Assembly: GCA_003258405.1 (NCBI GenBank)
Contig: QKPN01000015.1
Location: 33,812-97,811, forward strand
Length of the DNA: 64,000 bases
From: Rhodobacteraceae bacterium DSL-40
Lineage (GTDB): Bacteria > Pseudomonadota > Alphaproteobacteria > Rhodobacterales > Rhodobacteraceae
Direction of reading: 5' to 3'
The notes beneath the pieces were generated by a model, which had not been told where the DNA came from, made no database searches, and saw only the letters and a list, made by a program, of their open reading frames with translations. Both the position numbers and the translations under genes were made by a program. This document shows positions 8,388 through 17,187 of this stretch, one piece after another (positions within the stretch are counted from its first letter, which is position 1; every line of letters begins with the position of its first letter).

Positions 8388-9176
8388 TCAGACGAGCGTG
8401 ATGAATTTCGACGGGTCGGCGGAGACCTCGTCGTAGGAGACGCCCGAGAGCAGGACACTGTCGCCCTGCCCGAAGTCGATCAGGGTGCCGGCATCGCCGA
8501 GGTCGATGGCGTAATCCGCCACGTCCGCGACCGATTCCAGCGTCAGGCCCTCGAGGCTGTGCGAGATCTGCAGCATGTCGCCATCGCTGAAATCCATGAT
8601 GACGTCGCCACCGCCCGAGAAGACGAAGAGGTCGTTGCCTCCGCCCCCGAACAGCACGTCGTCGCCATCGCCGCCGTCGAGCACATCGTCGCCCGCGCCG
8701 CCTTTCAGGATGTCGTCGCCGTCGCCGCCGAGAAGAACGTCGTCACCGGCATCCCCCTCGAGCCGGTCGTCTCCCTCGCCGCCCAGAAGCGTGTCGGCGC
8801 CAGCGCCACCCAGGATGACGTCGTCGCCGGCATCGCCTGCGAGGTGATCGTCCCCCGCTCCGCCAACCAGCATGTCGTCGCCGTCTCCGCCCGAGACGTC
8901 GTCGTCACCCGATCCGCCGAGCAGCGTGTCCGCCCCCGCGTCGCCGGTCAGGTGATCGTCCCCCGAACCGCCAATGACCATGTCGTCGCCATCGCCGCCC
9001 GCGATGGTGTCGTCACCCGAGCCGCCATTCAGCGTGTCGAAGCCCGCGCCGCCGTCAATGACGTCGTCGCCGCTTCCACCGAAGGCAAAGTCATCACCGT
9101 CCCCCGACGCGATGAAATCCGCCCCCGACGTGCCAAACACGAAGTCGTTGAATGCCCCTCCAGGGATAGTTGCCAT
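8388..9176 (-). CDS. RTX (hemolysin-type) calcium-binding protein, short
   Basis: 262 residues almost entirely made of GGxGxDxxx nonapeptide repeats (about residues 8-180) that fold as a calcium-bound parallel beta-roll outside the cell. A C-terminal region of ~80 residues follows with FVFSGGGDVIMDFSDGD, the usual end of RTX proteins recognised by type I exporters. There is no Sec signal peptide and no catalytic domain. ATG at 9176 has an AGGGAG ribosome site. It is first in the operon that ends in the ABC exporter, so it is the probable secreted substrate. It could be a structural or adhesive surface protein; the calcium-binding and secretion roles follow from the family. Confidence 0.88.
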   Translation of the reverse strand: MATIPGGAFNDFVFGTSGADFIASGDGDDFAFGGSGDDVIDGGAGFDTLNGGSGDDTIAGGDGDDMVIGGSGDDHLTGDAGADTLLGGSGDDDVSGGDGDDMLVGGAGDDHLAGDAGDDVILGGAGADTLLGGEGDDRLEGDAGDDVLLGGDGDDILKGGAGDDVLDGGDGDDVLFGGGGNDLFVFSGGGDVIMDFSDGDMLQISHSLEGLTLESVADVADYAIDLGDAGTLIDFGQGDSVLLSGVSYDEVSADPSKFITLV

Positions 9177-9465
9177 GGATACTCCCTCCGTTTCCGCGAT
9201 CGTGTCGCTGGGAACTGGATGGGGGTCCGGGCGTAAACAGGACCTTAATTAGCAGGCGCAATATAGTTGCGACTTTCAGCAATCGCGGTTCAAATTCCTA
9301 ACATATTGTTGCGCTGCACTCCTCAGCCGTTAACGCGCCTTATACCGAGCTTGCGCTTCAAGTTACGCGGGGCGGATCGCAAATCCGGCCGACGCGCAAC
9401 CGAGAGGCCCCGGCGCGCGAGGCCATGCCCCGTTCCATCGCGACGCAAAAAAGGGAGCAAGCCAA
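9177..9465. promoter_or_regulatory. Divergent promoter region between two RTX genes
   Basis: A 289-bp gap between divergent RTX genes, visibly richer in A+T than its surroundings around 9245-9350. No ORF is convincing. It must carry promoters for both directions, but I cannot mark -35/-10 boxes with confidence. Confidence 0.5.
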
Positions 9466-10773
9466 ATGCGTAACGAGTTCTGCGAGGATCCCGATGCATT
9501 GATCGAACGGCTCTTCGGAGCCGGGGTCGTGCGGGTCCTCGATTTCGGGGCCTTCGGCCTGACTCTCGGATCCTGGGGAGACGACAATCTTACCGGCGGT
9601 CCGGGCAGCGACCTCTATTTCGACCCGATGGGCAACGACCGGTTCGACGGAACCGGCGGAAATGATGTCCTCCTGGGCGGCTTGGGCCGCGACACGCTGC
9701 TGGGCGGGGCGGGAAATGACGTGATCCATGGCGGCACGGAGGACGATAACCTGCTCGGCGGCCCGGGGAACGACACCATCGCGGGCGGAACCGGCAACGA
9801 CATCATCCATGGCGGTGGCGGATCCAACCTGCTCTTCGGCGGGGGCGGAGACGACCTGCTCGACGTGCGCTGGTCGACCTATGCCGCACAGGCGGGGGCG
9901 GGCGAATCGGCCGAAGACTGGCGCGCAGCCAAGGAGCTCGCCACGGACGAGATGCATGGCGGCGACGGCAACGACACGCTCGAGGGATCCTTCGGCCGCG
10001 ACCTGCTCCATGGCGATGCGGGCGACGACCACCTGCGCGGCCAGGACGGCGACGACCTCATCGACGGCGGCGAGGGCAACGACGTCCTCTCCGGCGGCAA
10101 CGGCGCGGACACGCTGCTGGGCGGCGCCGGCGACGACACGATCGACGCCGGGCGCGGCGACGACCTCATCGACGGGGGCAGCGGCCGGAACCGGATCGAG
10201 GCAGGCTCGGGCGATGACACCATCACCGGCGGCGACGATCGCGACATCATCCGCGGCAGCTGGGGCAACGATTCGATCGAGGCCGGTGCCGGCGACGACT
10301 GGATCGACGGCGGTCATGGCGACGACGTGATCCATCTTGGCGATGGCGATGATTTCGTTGGCGCAATCGACCAGCTCGGCCGCGGCGACGACGTGATCTT
10401 CGGCGAAGGCGGCAACGACTGGATGCATGGCGGCCGCCAGGACGACTACCTCGATGGCGGCGACGGCGACGACATCCTGAACGGCGGCGCGGGCGACGAC
10501 GTCCTCGTCGGCGGCAGCGGCTCGGATGTCTTCGAGATCCGCGGCCAGCATGGCGTCGACATGATCCTCGATTTCTCCGAGGAGGACATCCTGCGCATCG
10601 GGCGCGAAATCAACGGGCTCGGCGACCTGAGTGCCGATGCGCTCGCGGCGCGCACCGAAGCGATGGGCGACGGCGCATGGCTCGATCTCGGCGGCAGCAA
10701 CGGCATCCTCTTCTTCGGTGTCGATGCGGGCGAGCTCGGGAATTTGCTTCAGGATCGAATCGAATACTTCTGA
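9466..10773 (+). CDS. RTX (hemolysin-type) calcium-binding protein, longer
   Basis: 435 residues. After ~40 residues, GGxGxD-type repeats run to about residue 345, broken near residues 130-165 by a non-repeat stretch. The C-terminus has DVFEIRGQHGVDMILDFSEE and ends DRIEYF, like an uncleaved type I secretion signal. No signal peptide and no enzymatic domain. ATG at 9466 is preceded by AGGGAG. It is divergent from the RTX gene at 8388 and probably uses the same exporter. Its own 3' end faces the MscS-type gene across an inverted repeat. Confidence 0.87.
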   Translation: MRNEFCEDPDALIERLFGAGVVRVLDFGAFGLTLGSWGDDNLTGGPGSDLYFDPMGNDRFDGTGGNDVLLGGLGRDTLLGGAGNDVIHGGTEDDNLLGGPGNDTIAGGTGNDIIHGGGGSNLLFGGGGDDLLDVRWSTYAAQAGAGESAEDWRAAKELATDEMHGGDGNDTLEGSFGRDLLHGDAGDDHLRGQDGDDLIDGGEGNDVLSGGNGADTLLGGAGDDTIDAGRGDDLIDGGSGRNRIEAGSGDDTITGGDDRDIIRGSWGNDSIEAGAGDDWIDGGHGDDVIHLGDGDDFVGAIDQLGRGDDVIFGEGGNDWMHGGRQDDYLDGGDGDDILNGGAGDDVLVGGSGSDVFEIRGQHGVDMILDFSEEDILRIGREINGLGDLSADALAARTEAMGDGAWLDLGGSNGILFFGVDAGELGNLLQDRIEYF

Positions 10774-10784
10774 TCCGACCTCGC

Positions 10785-10827
10785 GGCCGGATCCGCGGGC
10801 CGGCGCAAGGCCCCGCGGATCCCGGCC
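10785..10827. terminator. Inverted repeat between convergent RTX and MscS-type genes
   Basis: GGCCGGATCCGCGG (10785-10798) pairs with CCGCGGATCCCGGCC (10813-10827) with a single bulged C. It lies between two convergent stops. No T-run, so efficiency is uncertain; a bidirectional terminator is the likely role. Confidence 0.45.
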
Positions 10828-13197
10828 TCAGGTATCGTCCCCGTCCCCTTCCGCAAAATCCGAATCGGTCGGCTGGCCCGGCGCCACGCGCTCCGCCCCG
10901 GCAACAGGGCGCGACTTGCGCGGGCGCCGCCCCTCCTTCTTCCCCCGCTCCGAGACCGAAAGCACATGTGCCGGCGCCGCGCGGCCATCCCGGCCCCGCC
11001 CGAACCAGAGCGTGAGCTGCGGGAACGGGATCTCGATGCCGGCGGCATCCAGCCGTTTCTTCACCAGCTCGGAATAGGCCCGGCCCACCGCCCATTGCTC
11101 CCCCGGCCGCGTCTTGAGGCGCGCCCTGAGGATCACCGCCGAATCGGCCAGCGCCTGCACCCCGAACCATTCGATCCCGCCCAGAAGCTTGGTGCTCCAG
11201 AGCGGATCGGCCTGCAGATCCTCATAGGCCGCGAGTATGGCGTCCTTCGCCGCGTCGATATCCTCGCCATAGGCAATCGAGATATCCGCGAGATGATGGC
11301 TGTAGCCCATCATGTGGTTGGACACGAGATCGACCGAGGAGAAGGGGATGACATGAAACACCCCCTCCACGTCCCGCAGGCTCACCGAGCGGATGGTGAG
11401 CTTCTCCACCGTGCCGATCTTGCCGCCCGCCTCGATCACGTCGCCGACATTGATCGCGTTCTCGAACTGGATGAAGACGCCGGTGATGATGTCCTGCACG
11501 AGCTTCTGCGACCCGAAGCCGATCGCGAGCCCGACCACCCCGGCAGAGGCCAGCAGCGGCGCGACGCTCACACCGATTTCCGAGAGCGAATAGATGAGCC
11601 CGAGCAGGATGATGGCAACGAGCGAGGCATTGCGGAGGAGTGCCAGCAGCGTGCGCTCGCGGGCCGTCGGCACATGCCCGCGATGCGACGCCAGCCGGTA
11701 GTCGATCCAGCCGTTCACCACCAGCCAGGCGGCGAACCCCGCCATCGCGATCAGCACGAGGCTCGTCACCGCGCCGAACACGTCCACCCCGAGGCGAAGC
11801 TCCACCCAGTCCCAGAGGGCGACCACGCCCACCACCTGCAGCGCGAAGCCGAGCCAGAGCAGGAAGATGATCCAGCGCGTGAGCTTGAGGAAGGGCGGCG
11901 CGAAGGCATTGATGCGCGGCTGGAGTTCGGGGAGCTGCCGGTGCAGCCGCTCGGGCAGACGCACCCCGCGTTCGGCCACCCCCCGCACACCGTCGAGGAC
12001 GAGAACGCCGACGGTAAAGGCCGCCGCGATCTGCGAGGTCGCCAGGAGAAGCGGAATCCCCTCGCCCCCGAGCGTCACCGCCTGATGGAAGAGAAAGGCG
12101 AGATAGGGCAGCGCGACCCAGAGCCAGAAGGGCGCGATCGCCGCCAGCAGCGGGAAGAGGATGCTCTCCTCGTCCTCCGTCGCGCGCCACTCGCAATAGG
12201 CCGCCGGGGCCTTTCGGTTGGCGATCGCCAGCACCGCGACATAGAGGATCGTCAGCACGTTGATCGCAACCACCGAAGCCTTGGCCGCGATGGGCGAACC
12301 GAGCTCCGAAACCATGGTGCTCACCATCACGGTCCCGAAGGTCAGCAGGCAGATGATCGCGATCGAATGCCGCGTCCAGTAGCGCGCCCGGTCGTCCCCG
12401 AAATGGAAGATGCGCATCTGCGGCGAGGCCGGGCTGAGAAAGGCGCGCATGGCGACGATCAGGAGCGCCGCGACGAAATAGGCCCCGAGGAAGGCCGCGC
12501 GCACCCGCTCCATGTCATCGCTCGCGCCATAGAGGCCGACGGCGATCAGCGCGGCGGGCACGCCGAGGCACATGGCAAGGAAATCGACCACCGCACAGAA
12601 GATGCCAAGCAGCAGCCGCGTGATCGGCCCCTTGCTTGAGGCATAGACGCCGACCCGCCGGAAGAAGGGCCGCAGGAGCAGCCGCAAGAGCACCGCCACC
12701 GCGGTCGCCGCCAGCACCATCACCAGAAGCTCCGGCAACAGCCGGAGGAACGCCTCGCGATCGATGGCCGAAAGCGCGGTGAGGCGGCGGAGATTGGTGC
12801 GCGCAGCCCGGAAGTCCTCCCCGAACTGCGAAAAGAATCCCGAGCCGGTCTCGAGGACGAAATCTATGAGGCGCGCGCCGACGGGATCGTCCCGCCCTTC
12901 CGGCGCGCCCGCGGCATCCACCGCCGCCTGGGGCGAGGCCCGCGCGCTCGCCTCGGTCATCGCATCCGGCACCGGCGGTCCCTTCAGGCCCTCGGCGGCA
13001 TCGGTCCGGACGGATTCCAGGATCTCGCTGCGGGCTCTCTCGCCGCCGATCACGTCGAGCAGGTTCTGCGGCGCCGTCCGCGCCGCCGGCGGCGGGGCCA
13101 CCGCCTCGTCCTGCGCCTGCAGAGCCCCCACGGAGAGAAGCAGCGCGAGGGCGATGGCCCAGAGCCTCGTCAGGAAAACAGCGGCAGAAGATGTCAT
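10828..13197 (-). CDS. Large mechanosensitive ion channel family protein (MscS type)
   Basis: 789 residues. A signal peptide (residues 1-29, ending GALQAQD) leads into a ~120-residue periplasmic segment, then roughly ten membrane helices and a C-terminal MscS core: GVVGLAIGFGSQKLVQDIIT is the pore-lining helix with the Gly/Ala pattern, followed by the beta domain FIQFENAINVGDVIEAGG. It would open under membrane tension on hypo-osmotic shock. A start at 13236 is also possible; I prefer 13197 because the signal peptide begins there. The C-terminal ~60 residues are basic then acidic (ending EGDGDDT). It follows ccmH by 79 bp. Confidence 0.88.
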   Translation of the reverse strand: MTSSAAVFLTRLWAIALALLLSVGALQAQDEAVAPPPAARTAPQNLLDVIGGERARSEILESVRTDAAEGLKGPPVPDAMTEASARASPQAAVDAAGAPEGRDDPVGARLIDFVLETGSGFFSQFGEDFRAARTNLRRLTALSAIDREAFLRLLPELLVMVLAATAVAVLLRLLLRPFFRRVGVYASSKGPITRLLLGIFCAVVDFLAMCLGVPAALIAVGLYGASDDMERVRAAFLGAYFVAALLIVAMRAFLSPASPQMRIFHFGDDRARYWTRHSIAIICLLTFGTVMVSTMVSELGSPIAAKASVVAINVLTILYVAVLAIANRKAPAAYCEWRATEDEESILFPLLAAIAPFWLWVALPYLAFLFHQAVTLGGEGIPLLLATSQIAAAFTVGVLVLDGVRGVAERGVRLPERLHRQLPELQPRINAFAPPFLKLTRWIIFLLWLGFALQVVGVVALWDWVELRLGVDVFGAVTSLVLIAMAGFAAWLVVNGWIDYRLASHRGHVPTARERTLLALLRNASLVAIILLGLIYSLSEIGVSVAPLLASAGVVGLAIGFGSQKLVQDIITGVFIQFENAINVGDVIEAGGKIGTVEKLTIRSVSLRDVEGVFHVIPFSSVDLVSNHMMGYSHHLADISIAYGEDIDAAKDAILAAYEDLQADPLWSTKLLGGIEWFGVQALADSAVILRARLKTRPGEQWAVGRAYSELVKKRLDAAGIEIPFPQLTLWFGRGRDGRAAPAHVLSVSERGKKEGRRPRKSRPVAGAERVAPGQPTDSDFAEGDGDDT

Positions 13198-13276
13198 CGC
13201 AGGGCGTCCCCGAATGGCCTTGCCATCTTCTGACATCGAAGCCCGTGGAGTCCCATGCAAAAGTGCCGCTATCCCC

Positions 13277-13753
13277 TCACTCCGATCGCAGGGCCTCGAG
13301 CCTCTGGCGCTCCGCGGCGCTGAGCGGCGGCGGCGCTTTCGCCTCTGGCCGTGCGGCCCGCGCGCGTCCACGGATGAAGCCGAAGGCGATCGCCCCGCCA
13401 AGGAGCAGCAGGATCGGCCCGGAGAGCCAGAGCAGCGCGTTCGAGGCGTTGAACGGCGGGCGCAGCAGCACGTATTCGCCATAACGGTCCACGACGAAAT
13501 CGAGCGCCTGCTCGTCCGTATCGCCCGCCGTGATGCGCTCGCGCACGAGCAGCCGCAGGTCGCGGGCGATGTCGGCATTCGAATCGTCAATCGATTCGCT
13601 CTGGCAGACGACGCAGCGCAGCTCCCTGGTGATCGCCCGCGCCCGCGCTTCCTGCGCCGGGTCGGGAAGGATCTCGTCGGGCTGCACCGCGAGCGCCGCC
13701 ACCGGCAGCAGGCAGAGCGCGAGAATGGCAAGAAGACGACGCATCAGGGTCAC
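13277..13753 (-). CDS. ccmH: Cytochrome c maturation protein CcmH
   Basis: 158 residues. It has a signal peptide (to about residue 22), then a periplasmic domain with the redox motif LRCVVCQS (Cys47 and Cys50) that handles apocytochrome c thiols for haem ligation, and one C-terminal membrane helix. Length fits the short CcmH/CycL form without a TPR domain. ATG at 13753 overlaps the ccmF stop; an in-frame ATG three codons in is an alternative. It works with CcmF in the System I haem lyase complex on the periplasmic face. Confidence 0.93.
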   Translation of the reverse strand: MTLMRRLLAILALCLLPVAALAVQPDEILPDPAQEARARAITRELRCVVCQSESIDDSNADIARDLRLLVRERITAGDTDEQALDFVVDRYGEYVLLRPPFNASNALLWLSGPILLLLGGAIAFGFIRGRARAARPEAKAPPPLSAAERQRLEALRSE

Positions 13754-15738
13754 TCCGCCGGCATCGGTGCCGGACCGGAGGCCGCGGTTCGGCGCTTGGG
13801 CGCCCCCACCCGGTAGCGGCGGTCGCTGAGGCTCACGATGCCGCCGCCGGCCATGATGAGCGCCCCGGCCCAGATCCAGTTCGAGAAGGGCTTCACATAG
13901 GTCCGGAGCGCCCAGCCGCCGTTGGGCTGCGGATCGCCGAGCGCGACATAGATGTCCCGGGTGAAGCCACGGTTGATCCCGGCCTCGGTCGTCGGCATGC
14001 GCTGGACCGGATAGAGCCGCTTTTCCGGATCGAGCAGCCCCACGACCCGTTCGCCCTTCAGGATCGCCACATGGCCGCGGTCATAGCTGTAGTTCGGCCC
14101 CTGCCCGTGATCGACACCATCGAAACGGAGCGTATGGCCCGAGATCTCGATCCGGTCGCCCGCATGCACGACCCGGATGTCCTCGCTTGCCCAGGCCGTG
14201 ATGCAGGCGATGCCGAAGATGCTGATCCCGAGGCCCGAATGGGCGAGCGTCTTGCCCCAGTCGGCCCGCGGCAGGTTGCGCATCCGGCGCAGGGTTTCCC
14301 CCAGCGGCGCATGGCCGAGCTTGGTGCGGCTCGTCACATCCGCCACGGCCCCGAGCACCAGCCAGACCGCGAGCGTGATGCCGATCGGCGCCAGCATGGA
14401 GGTCCCGGTCTGAAGCGTCCAGGCGAGCGCCCCGAGCGCGATGGAAAGCGCCAGCACACCCCAGAGCGGCTGCATCGCGCGGCCGAGCTTGCCCCGTTTC
14501 CAGGGCAGGATGGCAAGCGGCGGCAGGATCACCGCGATCGCCACCATGAAGGGCGTGAAGGCGAGGTTGAAGAAGGGCGCGCCGACCGAGACCTTGCGCC
14601 CGAACAGCAGCTCCGCGCCAAGCGGCCAGATCGTGCCGAAGAAGACGACCAGCGTCGCCACCACCAGCAGCACGTTGTTGATGACGAGCCCGCTCTCCCG
14701 GCTCACCGTCGAGAAGACCGAATTCGACCGCAGCACCGGCGCGCGCCAGGCATAGAGCATCAGCGAGCCGCCGATGAAGGCGCCGAGGATCCAGAGCAGG
14801 AACACGCCGCGCTCCGGATCGTTGGCAAAGGCATGCACGCTCGTCAGCACACCCGAGCGCACGATGAAGGCGCCGATCAGCGAGAAGGAGAACGCGAGGA
14901 TCGCAAGCAGGATCGTCCAGCTCTTCAGCGTGTCGCGCTTCTCCACCACGATCGCCGAATGCAGCAGCGCACAGGAAATGAGCCAGGGCATGAAGCTCAC
15001 GTTCTCGACCGGATCCCAGAACCACCAGCCGCCCCAGCCGAGCTCGTAATAGGCCCAGACCGAGCCCATCGCGATGCCGATGGTGAGAAACACCCAGGCG
15101 ACCAGCGTCCACGGCCGCACCCAGCGCGCCCAGGCGGCGTCCACCCTTCCCTCGATCAGCGCCGCAATGGCGAAGGAATAGGCCATCGAGAGCCCGACAT
15201 AGCCGAGGTAGAGGAAGGGCGGATGAAAGGCGAGGCCCGGATCCTGCAGCAGCGGGTTGAGGTCGTCACCGTTGAGCGGCGGCTGGGCAAGACGCAGGAA
15301 CGGGTTCGACGTCAGCAGGATGAAGCCGAAGAAGGCGACGGCGATCGTCGCCTGCACCGAGAGCACCCGCGCGCGCAGCGTCGGCGGCAGGTTCTTGCCC
15401 CACCAGGCGACCATCGCCCCGAAGAGGGTCAGGATGAGCATCCAGAGCATCATCGAGCCCTCGTGGTTCCCCCAGACACCCGCGATCTTGTAGAGCATGG
15501 GCTTGGCGGAATGCGAGTTGAGGGTGACGAGCCTCACCGAGAAGTCCGAGACCACGAAGGCATAGGTCAGCGCCGCGAAGGCCGCGAGGGTGAGCCCGAA
15601 CTGCACGGAGGCCGCGGGCACCGCGACCCGCATCCAGTCCGACCATCCCCGGGATGCCCCGACCATCGGCACGATCATCTGCACCACAGCGACGAGGAAG
15701 GCGAGGATCAGGGCCAGATGCCCCAGTTCGACGATCAT
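13750..15738 (-). CDS. ccmF: Haem lyase subunit CcmF
   Basis: 662-residue polytopic membrane protein with ~15 helices. The haem-handling WWD region is seen as GWGGWWFWDPVENVSFMPWL, and ILLTSNPFLRL and DLNPLLQDPGLAFHPPFLYL are classic CcmF segments. It transfers haem from CcmE to apocytochrome c together with CcmH. The ATG at 15738 (MIVELGHLALIL) has a GGGAG site at good distance; a GTG five codons upstream is less likely. Separated from ccmE by the endolysin/holin pair. Confidence 0.96.
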   Translation of the reverse strand: MIVELGHLALILAFLVAVVQMIVPMVGASRGWSDWMRVAVPAASVQFGLTLAAFAALTYAFVVSDFSVRLVTLNSHSAKPMLYKIAGVWGNHEGSMMLWMLILTLFGAMVAWWGKNLPPTLRARVLSVQATIAVAFFGFILLTSNPFLRLAQPPLNGDDLNPLLQDPGLAFHPPFLYLGYVGLSMAYSFAIAALIEGRVDAAWARWVRPWTLVAWVFLTIGIAMGSVWAYYELGWGGWWFWDPVENVSFMPWLISCALLHSAIVVEKRDTLKSWTILLAILAFSFSLIGAFIVRSGVLTSVHAFANDPERGVFLLWILGAFIGGSLMLYAWRAPVLRSNSVFSTVSRESGLVINNVLLVVATLVVFFGTIWPLGAELLFGRKVSVGAPFFNLAFTPFMVAIAVILPPLAILPWKRGKLGRAMQPLWGVLALSIALGALAWTLQTGTSMLAPIGITLAVWLVLGAVADVTSRTKLGHAPLGETLRRMRNLPRADWGKTLAHSGLGISIFGIACITAWASEDIRVVHAGDRIEISGHTLRFDGVDHGQGPNYSYDRGHVAILKGERVVGLLDPEKRLYPVQRMPTTEAGINRGFTRDIYVALGDPQPNGGWALRTYVKPFSNWIWAGALIMAGGGIVSLSDRRYRVGAPKRRTAASGPAPMPAE

Positions 15739-15833
15739 TGCGCGGGCTCCCACTGCTGGCGACGCCCCCGGTTATGCGTCGAAATGCAAGGGGGATCAAA
15801 TCAACAAAGGTCGAAGACCGCGCAAGATCGGGA

Positions 15834-16439
15834 TCAGCGCCGGCTGCGCCGCCATTCCTCGACCGGCGCGTTGAAATCGGGATCGCTCGCACGCACCGCC
15901 ACCTCGACCGCGCCGGTCGATGTCCCGCCCGCGAGCCGCCGCACGGGCCCGCCAAGGAAGGGTGCGGCCTCGGCCCCGCCCTCGAGCGGCGTCTCCGCCG
16001 TCACCGAGGCCGCCGTCTCGCCGGAATTCAGCAACGCGCGGGCCGTCAGCGTGCCGCGGTTGCGGAAATGATGCAGCTCGCGCGCCCCGAAATAGAACGA
16101 GACCACGGCGCCCATCAGCCACCAGAGCGGCTCCGGCACGAGCGCGAGCCCCTCCATGCGCTCCGAAAAGCCCGCCGGTTCGATCATCGCGTAGATGAAG
16201 AGGCCGATGATGCCGAGTGAGAGCAGCGGCCGCGGCACCCGGTTCATCGCATTGACGAAACGGTCGAAGAAGCCGTCCGGCGTCTGCTCGAACTCGCCCT
16301 TGAACTGTTCGAGCGTCCTGGTCGCGCGTTCGAGATCGGCCGCATCACGCTCCGCCTGATTGCCGACGAAGACCTCGGCAACGCCGCCGACGCGTTCCGC
16401 CACCCGCCCCATGCCGAGCACCGTTCCCATCAGTCCCAT
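15834..16439 (-). CDS. GTA-type 3TM holin
   Basis: 201 residues resembling the 3TM holin family associated with gene transfer agents. An amphipathic N-terminus MGLMGTVLGMGRVAERVGGV is followed by a charged stretch with FEQTPDGFFDRFVNAMNRVPRP and then two or three hydrophobic segments (LLSLGIIGLFIYAMI and PLWWLMGAVVSFYFGARE). The last ~60 residues are variable. Holins release the endolysin through the inner membrane at lysis. ATG at 16439 overlaps the endolysin end by 10 bp; an ATG at 16430 is also possible. Confidence 0.87.
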   Translation of the reverse strand: MGLMGTVLGMGRVAERVGGVAEVFVGNQAERDAADLERATRTLEQFKGEFEQTPDGFFDRFVNAMNRVPRPLLSLGIIGLFIYAMIEPAGFSERMEGLALVPEPLWWLMGAVVSFYFGARELHHFRNRGTLTARALLNSGETAASVTAETPLEGGAEAAPFLGGPVRRLAGGTSTGAVEVAVRASDPDFNAPVEEWRRSRR

Positions 16440-17041
16440 GCCGCAACCCTCTCGTCATGCTGTTCGCGGGTGAAGTGAAAGCGCGGGGCGATGAATTCCT
16501 CGGCGCGCGTGATCCAGCCGCCCTTGCCGCCATCCTTGCGGCGCGCGTATTTCCGGCTTGCCGGACGCCGGTCGGCGAGCCGGTAGTAATAATTCCGCCG
16601 CGCCACACCATAGGCATCGACCAGATGCTCGGGCGCGAGCTGCATGGCGCGGCCGACCGTCGCCGCCGTGATCGGACCGATGGCGCCGTCAACCGAGAGC
16701 GGCAGGCCGAACTCCGCCATCAGCGCCTGCAGGATGCGCACCGCATTGGCGCCCGAGTTCACCTGCATGTCGAAGACGCTCGGCTGCAGCGGCGCGGGCA
16801 GCCGTGAAATGCCGGTCTTCTCGAAATAATGCGTCTTGTAGATCTGCACCGCCTGCTCGGGCGTCAGCGCCTTCACGTCCTCGGCCGTGACCTTGCCGTC
16901 CCCCGTCAGGTCGATCCCCAGCGCACGCATCGTGTGGATCGTGACCCCGTGATTGGTCGCCCCGCCCGGATCGTCCGGGTCGTTCACATATCCTCCTTCG
17001 CGGCGCACGATCTCCGCCGCGATGCTCTCGACTGAATGCAT
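16430..17041 (-). CDS. Holin-associated N-acetylmuramidase (GH108, GTA-type endolysin)
   Basis: 203 residues. The N-terminal glycoside hydrolase 108 domain begins with IVRREGGYVNDPDDPGGATN; Glu15 is the expected catalytic acid. The family's C-terminal peptidoglycan-binding domain follows (VDAYGVARRNYYYRLADRRP). It cleaves the glycan strand of peptidoglycan and with the adjacent holin forms a lysis cassette. In Rhodobacter capsulatus homologous genes lyse cells to release gene transfer agent particles (established). Located between ccmE and ccmF on the same strand; 146 bp separate it from ccmE, room for its own promoter. Confidence 0.9.
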   Translation of the reverse strand: MHSVESIAAEIVRREGGYVNDPDDPGGATNHGVTIHTMRALGIDLTGDGKVTAEDVKALTPEQAVQIYKTHYFEKTGISRLPAPLQPSVFDMQVNSGANAVRILQALMAEFGLPLSVDGAIGPITAATVGRAMQLAPEHLVDAYGVARRNYYYRLADRRPASRKYARRKDGGKGGWITRAEEFIAPRFHFTREQHDERVAAWD

Positions 17042-17187
17042 CTCGCGTCTGTCCCGTCATTGCGGTGAAAGAACGACGAGTTTCCCCCAATTCGCCTAAA
17101 ATTGGGTTCATGCAGCGTGCGGTCGAGCCCCGCCGCTGTCCAGTCCGGCAAGATCCGCTCCCGAATCCACGCGGCGAGCGGCCCGGG

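Noticed and set aside
8331..9236. 301-codon frame with VVAVAARDVVV-type repeats
   Set aside because: Mirror image of the RTX repeats on the opposite strand; the repeat pattern is inherited from the real gene.
9358..10551. 397-codon minus frame opposite the second RTX gene
   Set aside because: Same reason: repeats arise from the complementary strand of GGxGxD codons.
14071..16071. 666-codon plus-strand frame over ccmF
   Set aside because: Antisense shadow; ccmF has clear family motifs.
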